Positions 26,492 through 35,432 are shown, numbered from the stretch's first letter. The stretch: DNA of 64,000 bases from Streptomyces lasiicapitis (GCF_014646335.1 NZ_BMNG01000001.1:186001-250000); one strand, 5' to 3'. Made by a program: numbers and translations. Notes: generated by a model not told the origin, from the sequence alone.

Positions 26492-26535
26492 GGCCTCAGG
26501 ATATGGCGATTCCCCGAGGTCGGACAGCCCAGCGG

Positions 26536-27135
26536 TCACTCCTTCTCGCGCAGACGCGCGTACTTGCGGACGACGACGCCGTTGCCGAAGACCCGCGACG
26601 AGGTCAGCTCGAAGTCGCTGACCGCGGACTCCACGCCCGCGAACATGGGCATGCCCGAGCCGAGCAGCACCGGGTAGGTCTTGAGGACCAGCTCGTCGAC
26701 CTCGTCGGCGAGCTGTCCGGCGATCTGCGCGCCGCCGCACAGCCAGATGCCGAGCTCGCCCTCCTCGGCCTTGAGCGCACGGACCTTGCCGAGCAGGTCG
26801 TCCTCGATGATCTCGACGTTCGGGTCGGGGGACTCGCCGAGGCTGCGCGAGGCGACGTACTCCCGCATGTGCCCGTACGGACTCGGCACGCCCTCGTCCA
26901 GGCCGAGCTGGTAACTGCCCATGCCCTGGATGACGGTGTCGAACTTCTGATTCGGTACGTCGTCGCCGAAGCCGAGGAAGCGGCGTCCGGCGGCGGAGAC
27001 GGTCTCCGGGTACTCGGTCTTGAGGAACTCGAGGAACTCCTCGTCCACGAACCGCATGAAGGAGTTGGCGTCACCGCTCGGGTCACCGATGAACCCGTCG
27101 ATCGAGACGGCGACGAAGTACGTGAGCTTTCGCAA
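26536..27135 (-). CDS. Dihydrofolate-reductase-family (RibD C-terminal-like) protein
   Basis: A 199-residue NADPH-dependent reductase-fold protein. It has the family start RKLTYFVAVSIDGFIGDPSG, the middle segment EEGELGIWLCGGAQIAGQLA (nucleotide-binding GG), and the tail KTYPVLLGSGMPMF. It is not a true FolA, because the sequence follows the RibD_C/YwjB pattern. The substrate is unknown. A terminator-bearing AT-richer intergenic region lies upstream. Confidence 0.87.
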   Translation of the reverse strand: MRKLTYFVAVSIDGFIGDPSGDANSFMRFVDEEFLEFLKTEYPETVSAAGRRFLGFGDDVPNQKFDTVIQGMGSYQLGLDEGVPSPYGHMREYVASRSLGESPDPNVEIIEDDLLGKVRALKAEEGELGIWLCGGAQIAGQLADEVDELVLKTYPVLLGSGMPMFAGVESAVSDFELTSSRVFGNGVVVRKYARLREKE

Positions 27136-27302
27136 GCTGGATCTCTTTCCGCAGAAGACAGAGGGAGGTGGTGGGCCGAGCAGCCGTCATTCTGGCCACC
27201 CGGTCACGAACAACTGCATTTATAGTGCTTCATCCGCAGTGGTTTCAACCCCTTCCCAGGACTTTTTTCGAACCGGGCGAAGAACGAGCGGGCAGCGAGC
27301 GC

Positions 27303-27355
27303 AAAAATTGGCCCCGGAGGCCGGGTCATCCGGTCCGAGGCCAATCTGAAGCACC
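27303..27355 (-). terminator. Intrinsic terminator of the GNAT gene
   Basis: On the minus strand ATTGGCC (27355-27349) pairs with GGCCAAT (27313-27307), with additional CCGG pairing inside, and TTTTTGC follows. The T-run makes this one of the clearest intrinsic terminators in the window. Confidence 0.8.
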
Positions 27356-27369
27356 ACACCCACCCGGTG

Positions 27370-27969
27370 TCACACGCTCTGCGGCTCCCGCCACATCGGC
27401 CACATCCGCGGCCCGTCCGGCAGGTCGAAGGCGGTGCCCAGGTCGGCGAAGCCGAGCCGCAGATACAGCTCCCGGCTGCGCGCGTTGCTCGCCTCCAGGT
27501 AGGCGTGCCGTCCGTCGCGGTCGCACCGCGCGAGCACCGGGGCGACGAGGGCCGTGCCGAGACCCTCCCCCTGCTGCTCCGGCTTCACGGCGATCATGTG
27601 GAGGTACTGGTGCGGCCGGTCGGTCGGGTGGACCTCGGACGTCAACCGGGCGATCACCTCGACCCGTTCGTTGTCCGGGTCGACGGCCTGCCGCAGCTGC
27701 GCCGCCCCCTCGGCGGCATCCTCGTGCGCCTCCCCCGCGGGCACGGACCACCACAGGGCGACGGCCGAGCCGTCCTCGGCGATGTCCACGTGCCCCTCCG
27801 CGAAGGCGAGGTCCACGAAGGCGGCCATCAGCGCGCCGTGCCTGCTGCGGCGCCGCTCCTCGCCCGGGAACAGCCAACTGCTCACCGGGTCCGCCATGAA
27901 CGCCTCGTCGAGCAGCCCGACCGCATCCGCGCGGTCGCTCGCACCGGCCCTCCGGATCGCCACACCCAC
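27370..27969 (-). CDS. GNAT-family N-acetyltransferase
   Basis: A 199-residue acetyl-CoA-dependent acyltransferase. The N-terminal AIRRAGASDRADAVGLLDEAF starts the fold. The acetyl-CoA P-loop is QQGEGLGTALV (Q/R-x-x-G-x-G/A), in HMIAVKPEQQGEGLGTALV. The C-terminal strand LEASNARSRELYLRLGF is characteristic. FMADPVSSWLFPGEERRR resembles the class acting on small amines. The acceptor is unknown. Confidence 0.88.
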   Translation of the reverse strand: MGVAIRRAGASDRADAVGLLDEAFMADPVSSWLFPGEERRRSRHGALMAAFVDLAFAEGHVDIAEDGSAVALWWSVPAGEAHEDAAEGAAQLRQAVDPDNERVEVIARLTSEVHPTDRPHQYLHMIAVKPEQQGEGLGTALVAPVLARCDRDGRHAYLEASNARSRELYLRLGFADLGTAFDLPDGPRMWPMWREPQSV

Positions 27970-28294
27970 GGCTTCTCCCCTCCGCCTCGTCGGCCCTCAA
28001 CTCCCGCCCGGGCCCTGCCGTTTGCAGCCTAAGCGAGCCTTTCGCGCGCGACGACGGGCCTCGCGCCGCCGATTTCCCGGCGGTGCGAGGCCCGTGAGTC
28101 GGGACGCCGCCACCCCATCGGTGCGCCCCGGCCCGCCCCCGGCCTGAAGGTCCACGGGTTCCCCACCCCGCCCAGCCCCCCGGCTGATGGACCTTCAGCC
28201 CCAGTCCCTCTCACCCCGCCGACCGAACCTCCGCCCGCCGCCGCCCTCCCCCGGTCAACGCGGCTTACGTCCGGTCATGGCGATCGCTGGCCGG
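27970..28294. other. Intergenic region with two inverted repeats
   Basis: No gene is supported. An inverted repeat with 17-bp arms and one G-U pair (28054-28070 / 28079-28095) is probably a terminator for the minus-strand polyprenyl transferase gene. A second 11-bp inverted repeat, CTGAAGGTCCA (28144-28154) / TGGACCTTCAG (28188-28198), encloses a C-rich 33-base loop. Confidence 0.55.
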
Positions 28295-29404
28295 TCAATG
28301 CGACCTTCGCGTGACGAACTCCGCGAGTGCCAGCAGGCCCCCCGCCCGCTCCGGATCGGGCACCGCGCGGGCGAGCTCCCCGAGCGCCCGCGACATCCGG
28401 TCGGCCGCGTGCAGTTGTGCCCAGTCCCGGCCCCCGGCGCGCTCCACGGCCCGGGCCATCCGCTCCAGCTCCCCCTCGGGCCCGTCGGCTCCCCCGGCTG
28501 TCTCCCGCCCGTACAGCCCGGCGAGTTCCTCCCCCTCGGGCGTGCCGGAGGCCAGCGCGGCGACCACCGGCAGGGACTTCTTGCGCGCGGCGAGGTCCGC
28601 GCGCGCGGGCTTGCCCGTACGCGCGGGATCCCCCCAGATGCCGATCACGTCGTCGATGAGCTGGAAGGCGAGGCCGGCCTGCCGGCCGAACCCGTCGAGC
28701 GCCTCCGCCGTGTCGGCCCCCGCCCCCGCGTACACCGCCCCGATCGCGCAGGCGCACCCGAGCAGCGCGCCCGTCTTGGCCTCGGCCATGGCGAGGCACT
28801 CCCCCAGGGAGACCTCGCCCGGCGCCCGGCTCTCCAGGGCGCAGTCCGCGTGCTGCCCCGCGCAGAGCTCGACGACGCAGGCGGCCAGGCGGGCGGCCGC
28901 CGCCGGGGCCCCCGGGTGGGGGTCCTCGGCGAGCAGCCGCTGCGCCAGTGCCTGCAGCGTGTCACCGGCGAGGATCGCGTCGGCGTCGCCGAACACGGTC
29001 CAGGCGGTGGGCCGGTGCCTGCGGGTCGCGTCGCGGTCCATGACGTCGTCGTGCAGCAGCGTGAAGTTGTGTGTCAGCTCCACGGCCGCCGCCGCCCTGA
29101 CCGCGCTCAGCGGGTCCCCGCCGAGGGCCCGCACCGCGGCCAGGACGAGGGCGGGCCTGATGGCCTTGCCCGCGTTCCCGGCCGCGGGCGTCCCGTCGGC
29201 GTGTTCCCATCCGAAGTGGTAGAGCGCGACACGGCGCATCGAACCGGGCAGCGACTCGACCGCCGCGCGCAGCTCCGGGTCGACGCAGCTCCGCGCCGAC
29301 GTCAGGATCTCCGCGGCCTCGTACCCCTCCCCGGGCTGGACCGCCCGGGGACGGTGTCCCATGGGTCGCGGCGCGCGCTCCGTCATGTCCGTGGTGTCCG
29401 TCAT
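28295..29404 (-). CDS. Polyprenyl transferase, predicted family 2 encapsulin cargo
   Basis: A 369-residue trans-isoprenyl diphosphate synthase fold. The first Asp-rich motif is LLHDDVMDRDATRRHR (DDxxD), the second is QLIDDVIGIWGD, with KAIRP and a KKSLP lysine segment. It would condense IPP with an allylic diphosphate. The ~30-residue N-terminal extension (TDTTDMTERAPRPMGHRPRA) is polar and disordered, as in proteins targeted into family 2 encapsulins. It lies 130 bp downstream of the shell gene on the same strand, the arrangement known for polyprenyl-transferase cargo. The product chain length and the fate of the product are unknown; no terpene cyclase is adjacent. Confidence 0.88.
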   Translation of the reverse strand: MTDTTDMTERAPRPMGHRPRAVQPGEGYEAAEILTSARSCVDPELRAAVESLPGSMRRVALYHFGWEHADGTPAAGNAGKAIRPALVLAAVRALGGDPLSAVRAAAAVELTHNFTLLHDDVMDRDATRRHRPTAWTVFGDADAILAGDTLQALAQRLLAEDPHPGAPAAAARLAACVVELCAGQHADCALESRAPGEVSLGECLAMAEAKTGALLGCACAIGAVYAGAGADTAEALDGFGRQAGLAFQLIDDVIGIWGDPARTGKPARADLAARKKSLPVVAALASGTPEGEELAGLYGRETAGGADGPEGELERMARAVERAGGRDWAQLHAADRMSRALGELARAVPDPERAGGLLALAEFVTRRSH

Positions 29405-29534
29405 GGACTCACTCCGGCGGGGAGTCGGACGGTGGCGGTTCCAGGGCCTGCGGGCGCGTACGCCGGGGGTCTACCCGCCGTCGCTCCCACCGGCACGGAC
29501 AACTGCCCGCCGCCCGACGGAAGGGGCCGTCGCC

Positions 29535-30941
29535 TCACCTCCACCGGCCGATCTCGACGTTCTCCAGGATGCCGAGCGCGTCCGGCACCAGGACGGCCGC
29601 GGAGTAGTACGTCGACACCAGGTAGGAGATGATCGCCTGCTCGCTGATGCCCATGAAGCGCACGGACAGGCTCGGCTCGATCTCGTCCGGGATGCCCGCC
29701 TGGTGCAGTCCGATGACGCCCTGCTCGTCCTCGCCCGTACGCATGCAGATGATCGAGGTGGTGCGCTCCTCGGTCACCGGGATCTTGTTGCACGGGAAGA
29801 TCGGCACGCCGCGCCAGGTGGGGATGCGGTTCCCGGCCACGTCGATGGACTCCGGGACGAGCCCGCGCTTGTTGCACTCGCGGCCGAACGCGGAGATCGC
29901 GCGCGGGTGGGCGAGGAACAGCTTCGACCCGCGCCGGCGGCACAGCAGTTCGTCCATGTCGTCGGGGCTCGGCGCGCCGTCGTGCGGCTGCAGGCGCTGG
30001 TCGTACTCGCAGTTGTTGAGCAGTCCGAACTCACGGTTGTTGATGAGCTCGTGCTCCTGGCGCTCCTTCAACGCCTCCACGGTGAGCCGCAGTTGCTGCT
30101 CCGTCTGGTTCATCGGCTGGTTGTAGAGATCGGCCACGCGCGTGTGGATGCGCAGCACGGTCTGGGCGACGCTCAGTTCGTACTCGCGCGGCCGCGATTC
30201 GTAGTCCACGTACGTGGCGGGAAGGACGGCTTCCCCCACGTGGCCCGCGGAGAGGTCGATGGGCGCCTCTCCGTAGTTGTTGGTGCGCTGGGCGGGCAGG
30301 GCCCGCAGCGCCTCGAGGTGGGCGCGCAGGGACTCGGAGCGCTCCGCGACCTGCTCCAGGTCCTGACGGGGGAGCGTGAGGACCGTGCAGGCCGTCACCG
30401 CGCGCACCGTGTACTCCCAGATGGTCTCCGGGTCGATGAGGGCCTGCTCACCGAAGTACGCGCCGTCGGCGAGGGTCCCCAGGACCGTGTCGTCGCCGTA
30501 CGGACCCGTGCCGAGCTTCTCCGCCCTGCCGTGGGCGAGCAGGAACACCTCGTCCGCCTGGTTGCCGAACGACGTGAGGACCCCGCCGGCCTCGAACTCC
30601 CGCTGCTGGCAGCGACGGGCCAGCTCGGTGAGCACCTCCTGGTCCTCGAAGTCCCGCAGGACCGGCAGTTCGCCCAGCTCCGCGGGGATCACCTCGACGC
30701 GGTCCCCGGTCTTGACGAACGTGACACGGCCGTCGCCGACCGAGTAGCTCGTCCTGCGGTTCACGCGATACGTACCGCCCTGCACCTGCACCCAGGGCAG
30801 CATCCGCAGCAGCCAGCGGGAGCTGATCTCCTGCATCTGCGGCGCGGACTTGGTGGTGGTGGCCAGATTCCGTGCGGCGGATGTGCCGAGACTCTGCTGC
30901 GGCCTGTCCTGATCCGAACGGATCTCTTCGCCTACCGACAT
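29535..30941 (-). CDS. Family 2B encapsulin shell protein with cyclic-nucleotide-binding-like insert
   Basis: A 468-residue HK97-fold protein expected to assemble into an icosahedral nanocompartment (EshA-like proteins in older literature). It has the shell N-terminus [20 protein letters not shown] then [20 protein letters not shown] cNMP-binding-like domain follows (about residues 90-205), with [20 protein letters not shown]. The remaining HK97 core includes [18 protein letters not shown] and the C-terminal [23 protein letters not shown]. The insert lacks the usual phosphate-binding Arg (WEYTVRA), so cAMP binding is doubtful. The downstream polyprenyl transferase is the predicted cargo. The ATG at 30941 has an AGGAGGC-like site upstream. 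Confidence 0.9.
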   Translation of the reverse strand: MSVGEEIRSDQDRPQQSLGTSAARNLATTTKSAPQMQEISSRWLLRMLPWVQVQGGTYRVNRRTSYSVGDGRVTFVKTGDRVEVIPAELGELPVLRDFEDQEVLTELARRCQQREFEAGGVLTSFGNQADEVFLLAHGRAEKLGTGPYGDDTVLGTLADGAYFGEQALIDPETIWEYTVRAVTACTVLTLPRQDLEQVAERSESLRAHLEALRALPAQRTNNYGEAPIDLSAGHVGEAVLPATYVDYESRPREYELSVAQTVLRIHTRVADLYNQPMNQTEQQLRLTVEALKERQEHELINNREFGLLNNCEYDQRLQPHDGAPSPDDMDELLCRRRGSKLFLAHPRAISAFGRECNKRGLVPESIDVAGNRIPTWRGVPIFPCNKIPVTEERTTSIICMRTGEDEQGVIGLHQAGIPDEIEPSLSVRFMGISEQAIISYLVSTYYSAAVLVPDALGILENVEIGRWR

Positions 30942-31311
30942 TGAAATTGCCTCCTGATGGTGCGCTGACCTGCGACTCGCAACCCTTCCAGCACGGTGAG
31001 TACGGACGCCATTACACATATGAGCGGGATTGGATCTCGACGGACAGGGCACGCTGCCGTTTACCAGGCCGGATCCTTCGTACGTTCGTCCAGGGACGCC
31101 GCGGACGGCGGGCCGCGCGGAGCGGAACATGTAATACCGGCCGCCGGGGCGAATGGTTTCGGCCAACCAGTGAGGTGCGGCCGACCGGCTGACGCGGGCG
31201 CGGGCCGGATACGACGGCGGGCCCGAGGGGGAACTCCAAGATCCGTGCACTCGTTCAGAAGACGAGCGCAGCGCACGCACCATCCGCACCACATTCGTCA
31301 GGAGAAGCGAC
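30942..31311. other. Divergent promoter region between encapsulin and small helical protein
   Basis: About 370 bp without a supported gene. The segment 31010-31035 (ATTACACATATGAGCGGGATT) is AT-rich and probably part of the encapsulin promoter. I see no clear operator palindrome. The 31312 gene is preceded by AGGAGAAG. Confidence 0.4.
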
Positions 31312-31545
31312 ATGGCAGGCTTCCTCGACCGCGCCAGAGAACAGGTGCAGCAGGGTCTCAACCAGGGCAAGCAGAAGATCGACGACGTGCAGGCACAGCG
31401 AGCGGGCAACGACCTGCTCAAGCAGCTCGGCGCGGCGTACTACGCGGAGCGGCGCGGCAGCGGCACTCCGGACGCCACCCAGCAGGCCCTGTCGGCCCTC
31501 GAGGCACACATCGCGACGCACGGCGACGGCTTCCTCCGCGCCTGA
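31312..31545 (+). CDS. Small helical hypothetical protein
   Basis: A 77-residue protein, amphipathic and Gln/Ala-rich ([20 protein letters not shown], then [20 protein letters not shown]), with no membrane segment or signal. The ATG is preceded by AGGAGAAG. I know this as a small conserved Streptomyces protein without function. A hairpin follows 70 bp after the stop. It is divergent from the encapsulin operon. Confidence 0.7.
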   Translation: MAGFLDRAREQVQQGLNQGKQKIDDVQAQRAGNDLLKQLGAAYYAERRGSGTPDATQQALSALEAHIATHGDGFLRA

Positions 31546-31613
31546 CACCCACGTGCCGCGCGGCCCGCGTCACTCCATCGGCCGACCTCTCGGCTGACCG
31601 GATCGAATCGCAC

Positions 31614-31640
31614 GGTGCCCGAACAAATGGTTCGGGCACC
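31614..31640. terminator. 11-bp perfect hairpin between the small protein and amidase genes
   Basis: GGTGCCCGAAC (31614-31624) pairs with GTTCGGGCACC (31630-31640) around AAATG. It could be a terminator of the upstream gene or an operator for the downstream one. No T-run is present. Confidence 0.5.
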
Positions 31641-31712
31641 GGCAGTTCCGGTACAAGCAGCGTACGAGGCGGTCCGCGACCGGCGACCGTCGCGCCCGCA
31701 AAGGAGGCGGTC

Positions 31713-32303
31713 ATGGCCCCACCCATGTCCGCGAACAGATTCCTGGACATTCTCCGGGACGAAGGCGTCACGATCGTCGAAGTCGGCAATTGGCGCGAGC
31801 ACAACCGCAATCATGTGGGCCCCTGGGGACAGGTGCACGGCGTGATGATCCATCACACGGTCACCTCCGGCACCGAGAAGACCGTCCGCATCTGCCGCGA
31901 CGGGTACGAGGGCCTGCCCGGCCCGCTCTGTCACGGCGTCATCACCAAGGACGGCCGTGTCCACCTCGTCGGCTACGGCCGCTCCAACCACGCGGGGCTC
32001 GGCGACGACGACGTCCTGCGCGCCGTCATCGCCGAGAAGACCCTCCCCCCGGACAACGAGGCCAACACCGACGGCAACCGCCACTTCTACGGCTTCGAGT
32101 GCGAGAACCTCGGCGACGGCGAGGACCCCTGGCCCGACGCCCAGCTGGAGGCCATCGAGAAGGTCTCGGCCGCCATCTGCCGCCACCACGACTGGACGGA
32201 GCGCTCGGTCATCGGCCACCTGGAGTGGCAGCCCGGCAAGATCGACCCCAAGGGGTTCACGATGGCGTGGATGCGCGACCGCATCCACGAACGCCTGAAG
32301 TAG
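31713..32303 (+). CDS. N-acetylmuramoyl-L-alanine amidase (PGRP/Amidase_2 fold)
   Basis: A 196-residue zinc amidase predicted to cut the muramyl-alanine bond of peptidoglycan. The zinc/catalytic segments are GVMIHHTVTSG, LCHGVITKDGRVHLVGYGRS, FYGFECENLG and SVIGHLEWQPGKIDPKGF (His and Lys ligands/acid). It has no signal peptide or cell-wall-binding domain, so it resembles a phage endolysin or a cytosolic recycling enzyme. The start ATG is preceded by AAGGAGG. No phage genes lie nearby. It could be released through a non-Sec route. Confidence 0.87.
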   Translation: MAPPMSANRFLDILRDEGVTIVEVGNWREHNRNHVGPWGQVHGVMIHHTVTSGTEKTVRICRDGYEGLPGPLCHGVITKDGRVHLVGYGRSNHAGLGDDDVLRAVIAEKTLPPDNEANTDGNRHFYGFECENLGDGEDPWPDAQLEAIEKVSAAICRHHDWTERSVIGHLEWQPGKIDPKGFTMAWMRDRIHERLK

Positions 32304-32342
32304 CCCGCCCGCCACGAGGGACACACGAGGGACAATGGTGGG

Positions 32343-33254
32343 GTGCCCGCCACCCCGCCCGCCTCCGGCCTCCACCCGCGGCTCCCCACACCGCTGCAGC
32401 CGGTCGCGGACCCCCGTTTCGAGGTCCGCGGCGTCCGGCTGCTCCTCAAGCGCGACGACCGGATACACCCGGACCTGCCCGGCAACAAGTACCGCAAGCT
32501 GGTCCTCAACCTGGACGAGGCGCGGGCCGCGGGCCACGCCACCCTGCTGACGTTCGGCGGCGCCTACTCCAACCACCTGCGGGCCACGGCGGCGGCAGGC
32601 CGTCTGCTGGGCTTCGGGACCGTCGGCGTCGTACGCGGCGACGAACTGGCCGGCCGCCCCCTGAACCCGTCGCTCGCCCAGTGCGCGGCCGACGGCATGC
32701 GGCTGCACTTCGTCGACAGATCGACGTACCGGCAGAAGCGGGACCCCATAGTCCTCGCGGAACTGCGGCGCGCGACGGCCACCCAGGACGCGTACGTCAT
32801 CCCCGAAGGCGGCAGCAACGCCCTCGCCGTCCACGGCTGCACGGCCCTCGGCGAGGAACTGCGCGGGCGCACGGACGTCGCGGCCGTCGCCTGCGGCACC
32901 GGGGGCACCCTCGCGGGCCTGGCCGCCGGCCTCTCCCCCGGCCAGCGCGCGCTCGGCATACCCGTCCTCAAGGGCGGCTTCCTCGGCTCCGAGATACAAG
33001 GCCTCCAGCGCGCCGCCTTCGGCGCCCCCGGAGACAACTGGACCCTCGACGAGCGCTTCCACTGCGGCGGCTACGCCCGCACCACCGGCGAACTCACCGC
33101 CTTCGCCGACGACTTCGAGGACCGGCACGGCCTCCCCGTGGAGCGCGTCTACGTGGCCAAGCTCCTGTTCGCGCTGACCGCACTCTCCGAAGAGGGCGCG
33201 TTCGCCCCGGGGACGACGGTCGCAGCCGTCATCACCGGCACGCCGACCCAGTAG
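32343..33254 (+). CDS. PLP-dependent deaminase/desulfhydrase (ACC deaminase/D-cysteine desulfhydrase family)
   Basis: A 303-residue fold-type II PLP enzyme. The PLP lysine lies in DLPGNKYRKLVLNL, followed by TFGGAYSNHLRATAAAGRLLG (Asn/Ser anchors). The glycine-rich phosphate loop is AVACGTGGTLAGLAAGL. The family includes 1-aminocyclopropane-1-carboxylate deaminase and D-cysteine desulfhydrase; the sequence alone does not decide between them. The GTG start is 40 bp after the amidase stop. It is convergent with the antiporter gene. Confidence 0.85.
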   Translation: MPATPPASGLHPRLPTPLQPVADPRFEVRGVRLLLKRDDRIHPDLPGNKYRKLVLNLDEARAAGHATLLTFGGAYSNHLRATAAAGRLLGFGTVGVVRGDELAGRPLNPSLAQCAADGMRLHFVDRSTYRQKRDPIVLAELRRATATQDAYVIPEGGSNALAVHGCTALGEELRGRTDVAAVACGTGGTLAGLAAGLSPGQRALGIPVLKGGFLGSEIQGLQRAAFGAPGDNWTLDERFHCGGYARTTGELTAFADDFEDRHGLPVERVYVAKLLFALTALSEEGAFAPGTTVAAVITGTPTQ

Positions 33255-33282
33255 CCCGCGGACCCCGGGCCGACCCCGTGCC

Positions 33283-34881
33283 TCACTCCTCGACCTCCCT
33301 ATGGGCCGCGGCCTCCTCCAGGTCCAGCTTCCGCAGCAGCGTCCGCAGCATTTCGTCGTCGATGCGCCGCTCGTCCCGCATCCGCACGAACACCTCGCGC
33401 TCGGCGGCGATCGCCTCGCGCGCGAGCCTGCGGTAGGTGTCGTCCGCGGATTCGCCCGTGACGGGGTTGGACTGACCGAGCCGCTCCCACACGGAGTTGC
33501 GGCGCCGTTCGAGAACCGTGCGCAGACGGTCCTGGAGCGGCCCTGGCAGGCTGTTGCGCTCGTCTTCCATCAGTTCCCGCAGTCGGGCCTCCGCGGCCTG
33601 TGAGGCGGCGTTCTGCGCCTGCGCCTCGGCGAGCGTCTGCTCCTGCGGGTCGCGCCCGGGGAGCTTCAGGACCCGGATCAGCCACGGGAGCGAGAGCCCC
33701 TGCAGCACCAGCGTCCCGATGACCGTCGTGAAGGTCAGGAAGAGCACGAGGTTGCGGGCAGGGAACGGCTCGTCGTCGTCCGTCACCAGCGGGATGGAGA
33801 ACGCGATCGCCAGCGACACCACACCCCTCATCCCGGCCCAGCTCACGATCAGCGGCCGCCGCCAGTCCATGTGGCCCTCGCGCTCCCGGATCCGCGCCGA
33901 GAGCACGCGCGGCAGATACGTCGCGGGATACGACCACACGAACCGCACCGCCACGACGCACACGAAGACCGCGACGGCGTACCAGACCGCCTGACCCACG
34001 CTGTACTCGCCGAGCTCCCCCAGGACGACCGGCAACTGCAGACCGATGAGGGCGAACACCGCCGACTCCAGGAGGAAGCCGACGACCTTCCACACCGCGG
34101 CCTCCTGGAGCCGCGTCTCGAAGTCGACCTGCCAGGAACGGTGCCCCAAGTAGAGGGCCACCACGACCACGGCGAGCACTCCGGAGGCATGCACCTGCTC
34201 CGCGGCGGCGTACGCGACGAAGGGGATGAGCAGCGACAGTGTGTTCTGGAGCAGCGACTCCTTCAGGTGGGTGCGCAGCCAGTGGATCGGCACCATCAGG
34301 AGCAGCCCCACGCCGACGCCGCCGACCGCCGCCACCAGGAACTCCTGGATGCCGCCCGCCCAGCTCGCGCCCTCGCCGACGGCTGCCGCGAGTGCCACCT
34401 TGTAGGCGGTGATCGCGGTCGCGTCGTTCACCAGGGACTCGCCCTGGAGGATCGTGGTGAGGCGCGAGGGCAGTCCCACGCGGCGCGCGATGGCGGTGGC
34501 CGCGACGGCGTCCGGCGGCGCGATCACCGCCCCGAGGACGAGGGCCGCGGTCAGCGGGAGGTCGGGGATCAGCAGATACGCGAGCCAGCCGACGACGAGC
34601 GTTGCGAACAGAACGTAACCGACCGACAGGAGCGCGACGGGCCTGACATTGGCCCGCAGGTCCAGATACGAGCTCTCCAGGGCGGCCGTGTGCAGCAGCG
34701 GCGGCAGGATCAGCGGGAGCACCACGTGCGGATCGAGGTCGTACTCCGGCACCCCGGGAACGTACGCGGCGATCAGGCCCACGCCGACGAGGAGCAGCGG
34801 CGCGGGCACCGGGGTGCGGCGCGCGGCGCCGGCGATCGCGGCACTCGCGGCGATCAGCGCCACCAGGGGCAGTACGTCCAT
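33283..34881 (-). CDS. Na+/H+ antiporter (CPA1/NhaP type)
   Basis: A 532-residue membrane exchanger. About twelve hydrophobic helices fill residues 1-410. The ion-binding region is LGAVIAPPDAVAATAIARR, with ILQGESLVNDATAITAYKV, the characteristic ND pair of CPA1 exchangers. WAGMRGVVSLAIAFSIPLV is a second conserved motif. The last ~120 residues are a charged cytoplasmic helical tail (LREL, RRRNSVWERLGQSN). The ATG at 34881 starts right at the first helix; the longer frame upstream would overlap the divergent UBP gene. It is probably for pH or sodium homeostasis. Confidence 0.9.
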   Translation of the reverse strand: MDVLPLVALIAASAAIAGAARRTPVPAPLLLVGVGLIAAYVPGVPEYDLDPHVVLPLILPPLLHTAALESSYLDLRANVRPVALLSVGYVLFATLVVGWLAYLLIPDLPLTAALVLGAVIAPPDAVAATAIARRVGLPSRLTTILQGESLVNDATAITAYKVALAAAVGEGASWAGGIQEFLVAAVGGVGVGLLLMVPIHWLRTHLKESLLQNTLSLLIPFVAYAAAEQVHASGVLAVVVVALYLGHRSWQVDFETRLQEAAVWKVVGFLLESAVFALIGLQLPVVLGELGEYSVGQAVWYAVAVFVCVVAVRFVWSYPATYLPRVLSARIREREGHMDWRRPLIVSWAGMRGVVSLAIAFSIPLVTDDDEPFPARNLVLFLTFTTVIGTLVLQGLSLPWLIRVLKLPGRDPQEQTLAEAQAQNAASQAAEARLRELMEDERNSLPGPLQDRLRTVLERRRNSVWERLGQSNPVTGESADDTYRRLAREAIAAEREVFVRMRDERRIDDEMLRTLLRKLDLEEAAAHREVEE

Positions 34882-34926
34882 CTCCAGGCCCTCCGCCGTC
34901 CGCTCTCGCGTCGTAACCTGGCCATC

Positions 34927-35187
34927 ATGAACGAGTGCTCGCACGTCAGCGCGCTGCCCCACCCGGAGCCCGCACCCCTGAGCGACACCTGTCTGGAATG
35001 CCTCGCCGCCGGCAGCCACCCGGTGCAGCTTCGGCTGTGCCTGGTCTGCGGGCACGTGGGCTGCTGCGACTCGTCGCCGTTCCAGCACGCGACGGCACAC
35101 TTCAAGGAGACCGGGCATCCGGTGATGCGGACCTTCGAGCCCGGCGAGAAGTGGCGTTGGTGCTTTGTCGACGGTTCGATCGTCTGA
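34927..35187 (+). CDS. UBP-type zinc-finger protein
   Basis: An 86-residue protein that is essentially one ZnF-UBP domain. The Cys/His ligands are CSH near the N-terminus, CLECLAAGSHPVQLRLCLVCGHVGCCDSS, and HATAHFKETGHPVM with C-terminal GEKWRWCFVDG. In eukaryotes this domain binds ubiquitin C-termini; the role in bacteria is unknown. It lies 45 bp from the divergent antiporter start, so the two share a promoter region and are a recurring pair. No clear ribosome-binding site is visible, so translation may be leaderless. Confidence 0.85.
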   Translation: MNECSHVSALPHPEPAPLSDTCLECLAAGSHPVQLRLCLVCGHVGCCDSSPFQHATAHFKETGHPVMRTFEPGEKWRWCFVDGSIV

Positions 35188-35348
35188 GGCCTGGGTACGT
35201 CAACCCGACGCTCGTTCTTTCCAATTGGGCCCGCGAAACCCCTAGCCACTGTCCGTACCCGTAGGCTTACTATGAGTGACAGCAACGGGATGGGGTCCCC
35301 GGGACACGGAACTGAGCAGCGCGGTAGCGTCACCGCTGGAAAACGTGG

Positions 35349-35368
35349 TGCGTCACCCGTGTGACGCA
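35349..35368. promoter_or_regulatory. Perfect inverted repeat upstream of the anti-sigma/sigH operon
   Basis: TGCGTCAC-CCGT-GTGACGCA lies about 65 bp before the anti-sigma start. A promoter-like TACTAT segment lies at about 35269-35274. In S. coelicolor, sigH has several promoters and is a BldD target. This palindrome could be a regulator site or a small hairpin in the leader. Confidence 0.45.
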
Positions 35369-35432
35369 GTCCGGACCGCCGCGGCGCGACGGCCGGAGCC
35401 CCGAAAGTGCTTGTACCACCTTGGAGGTGAGG

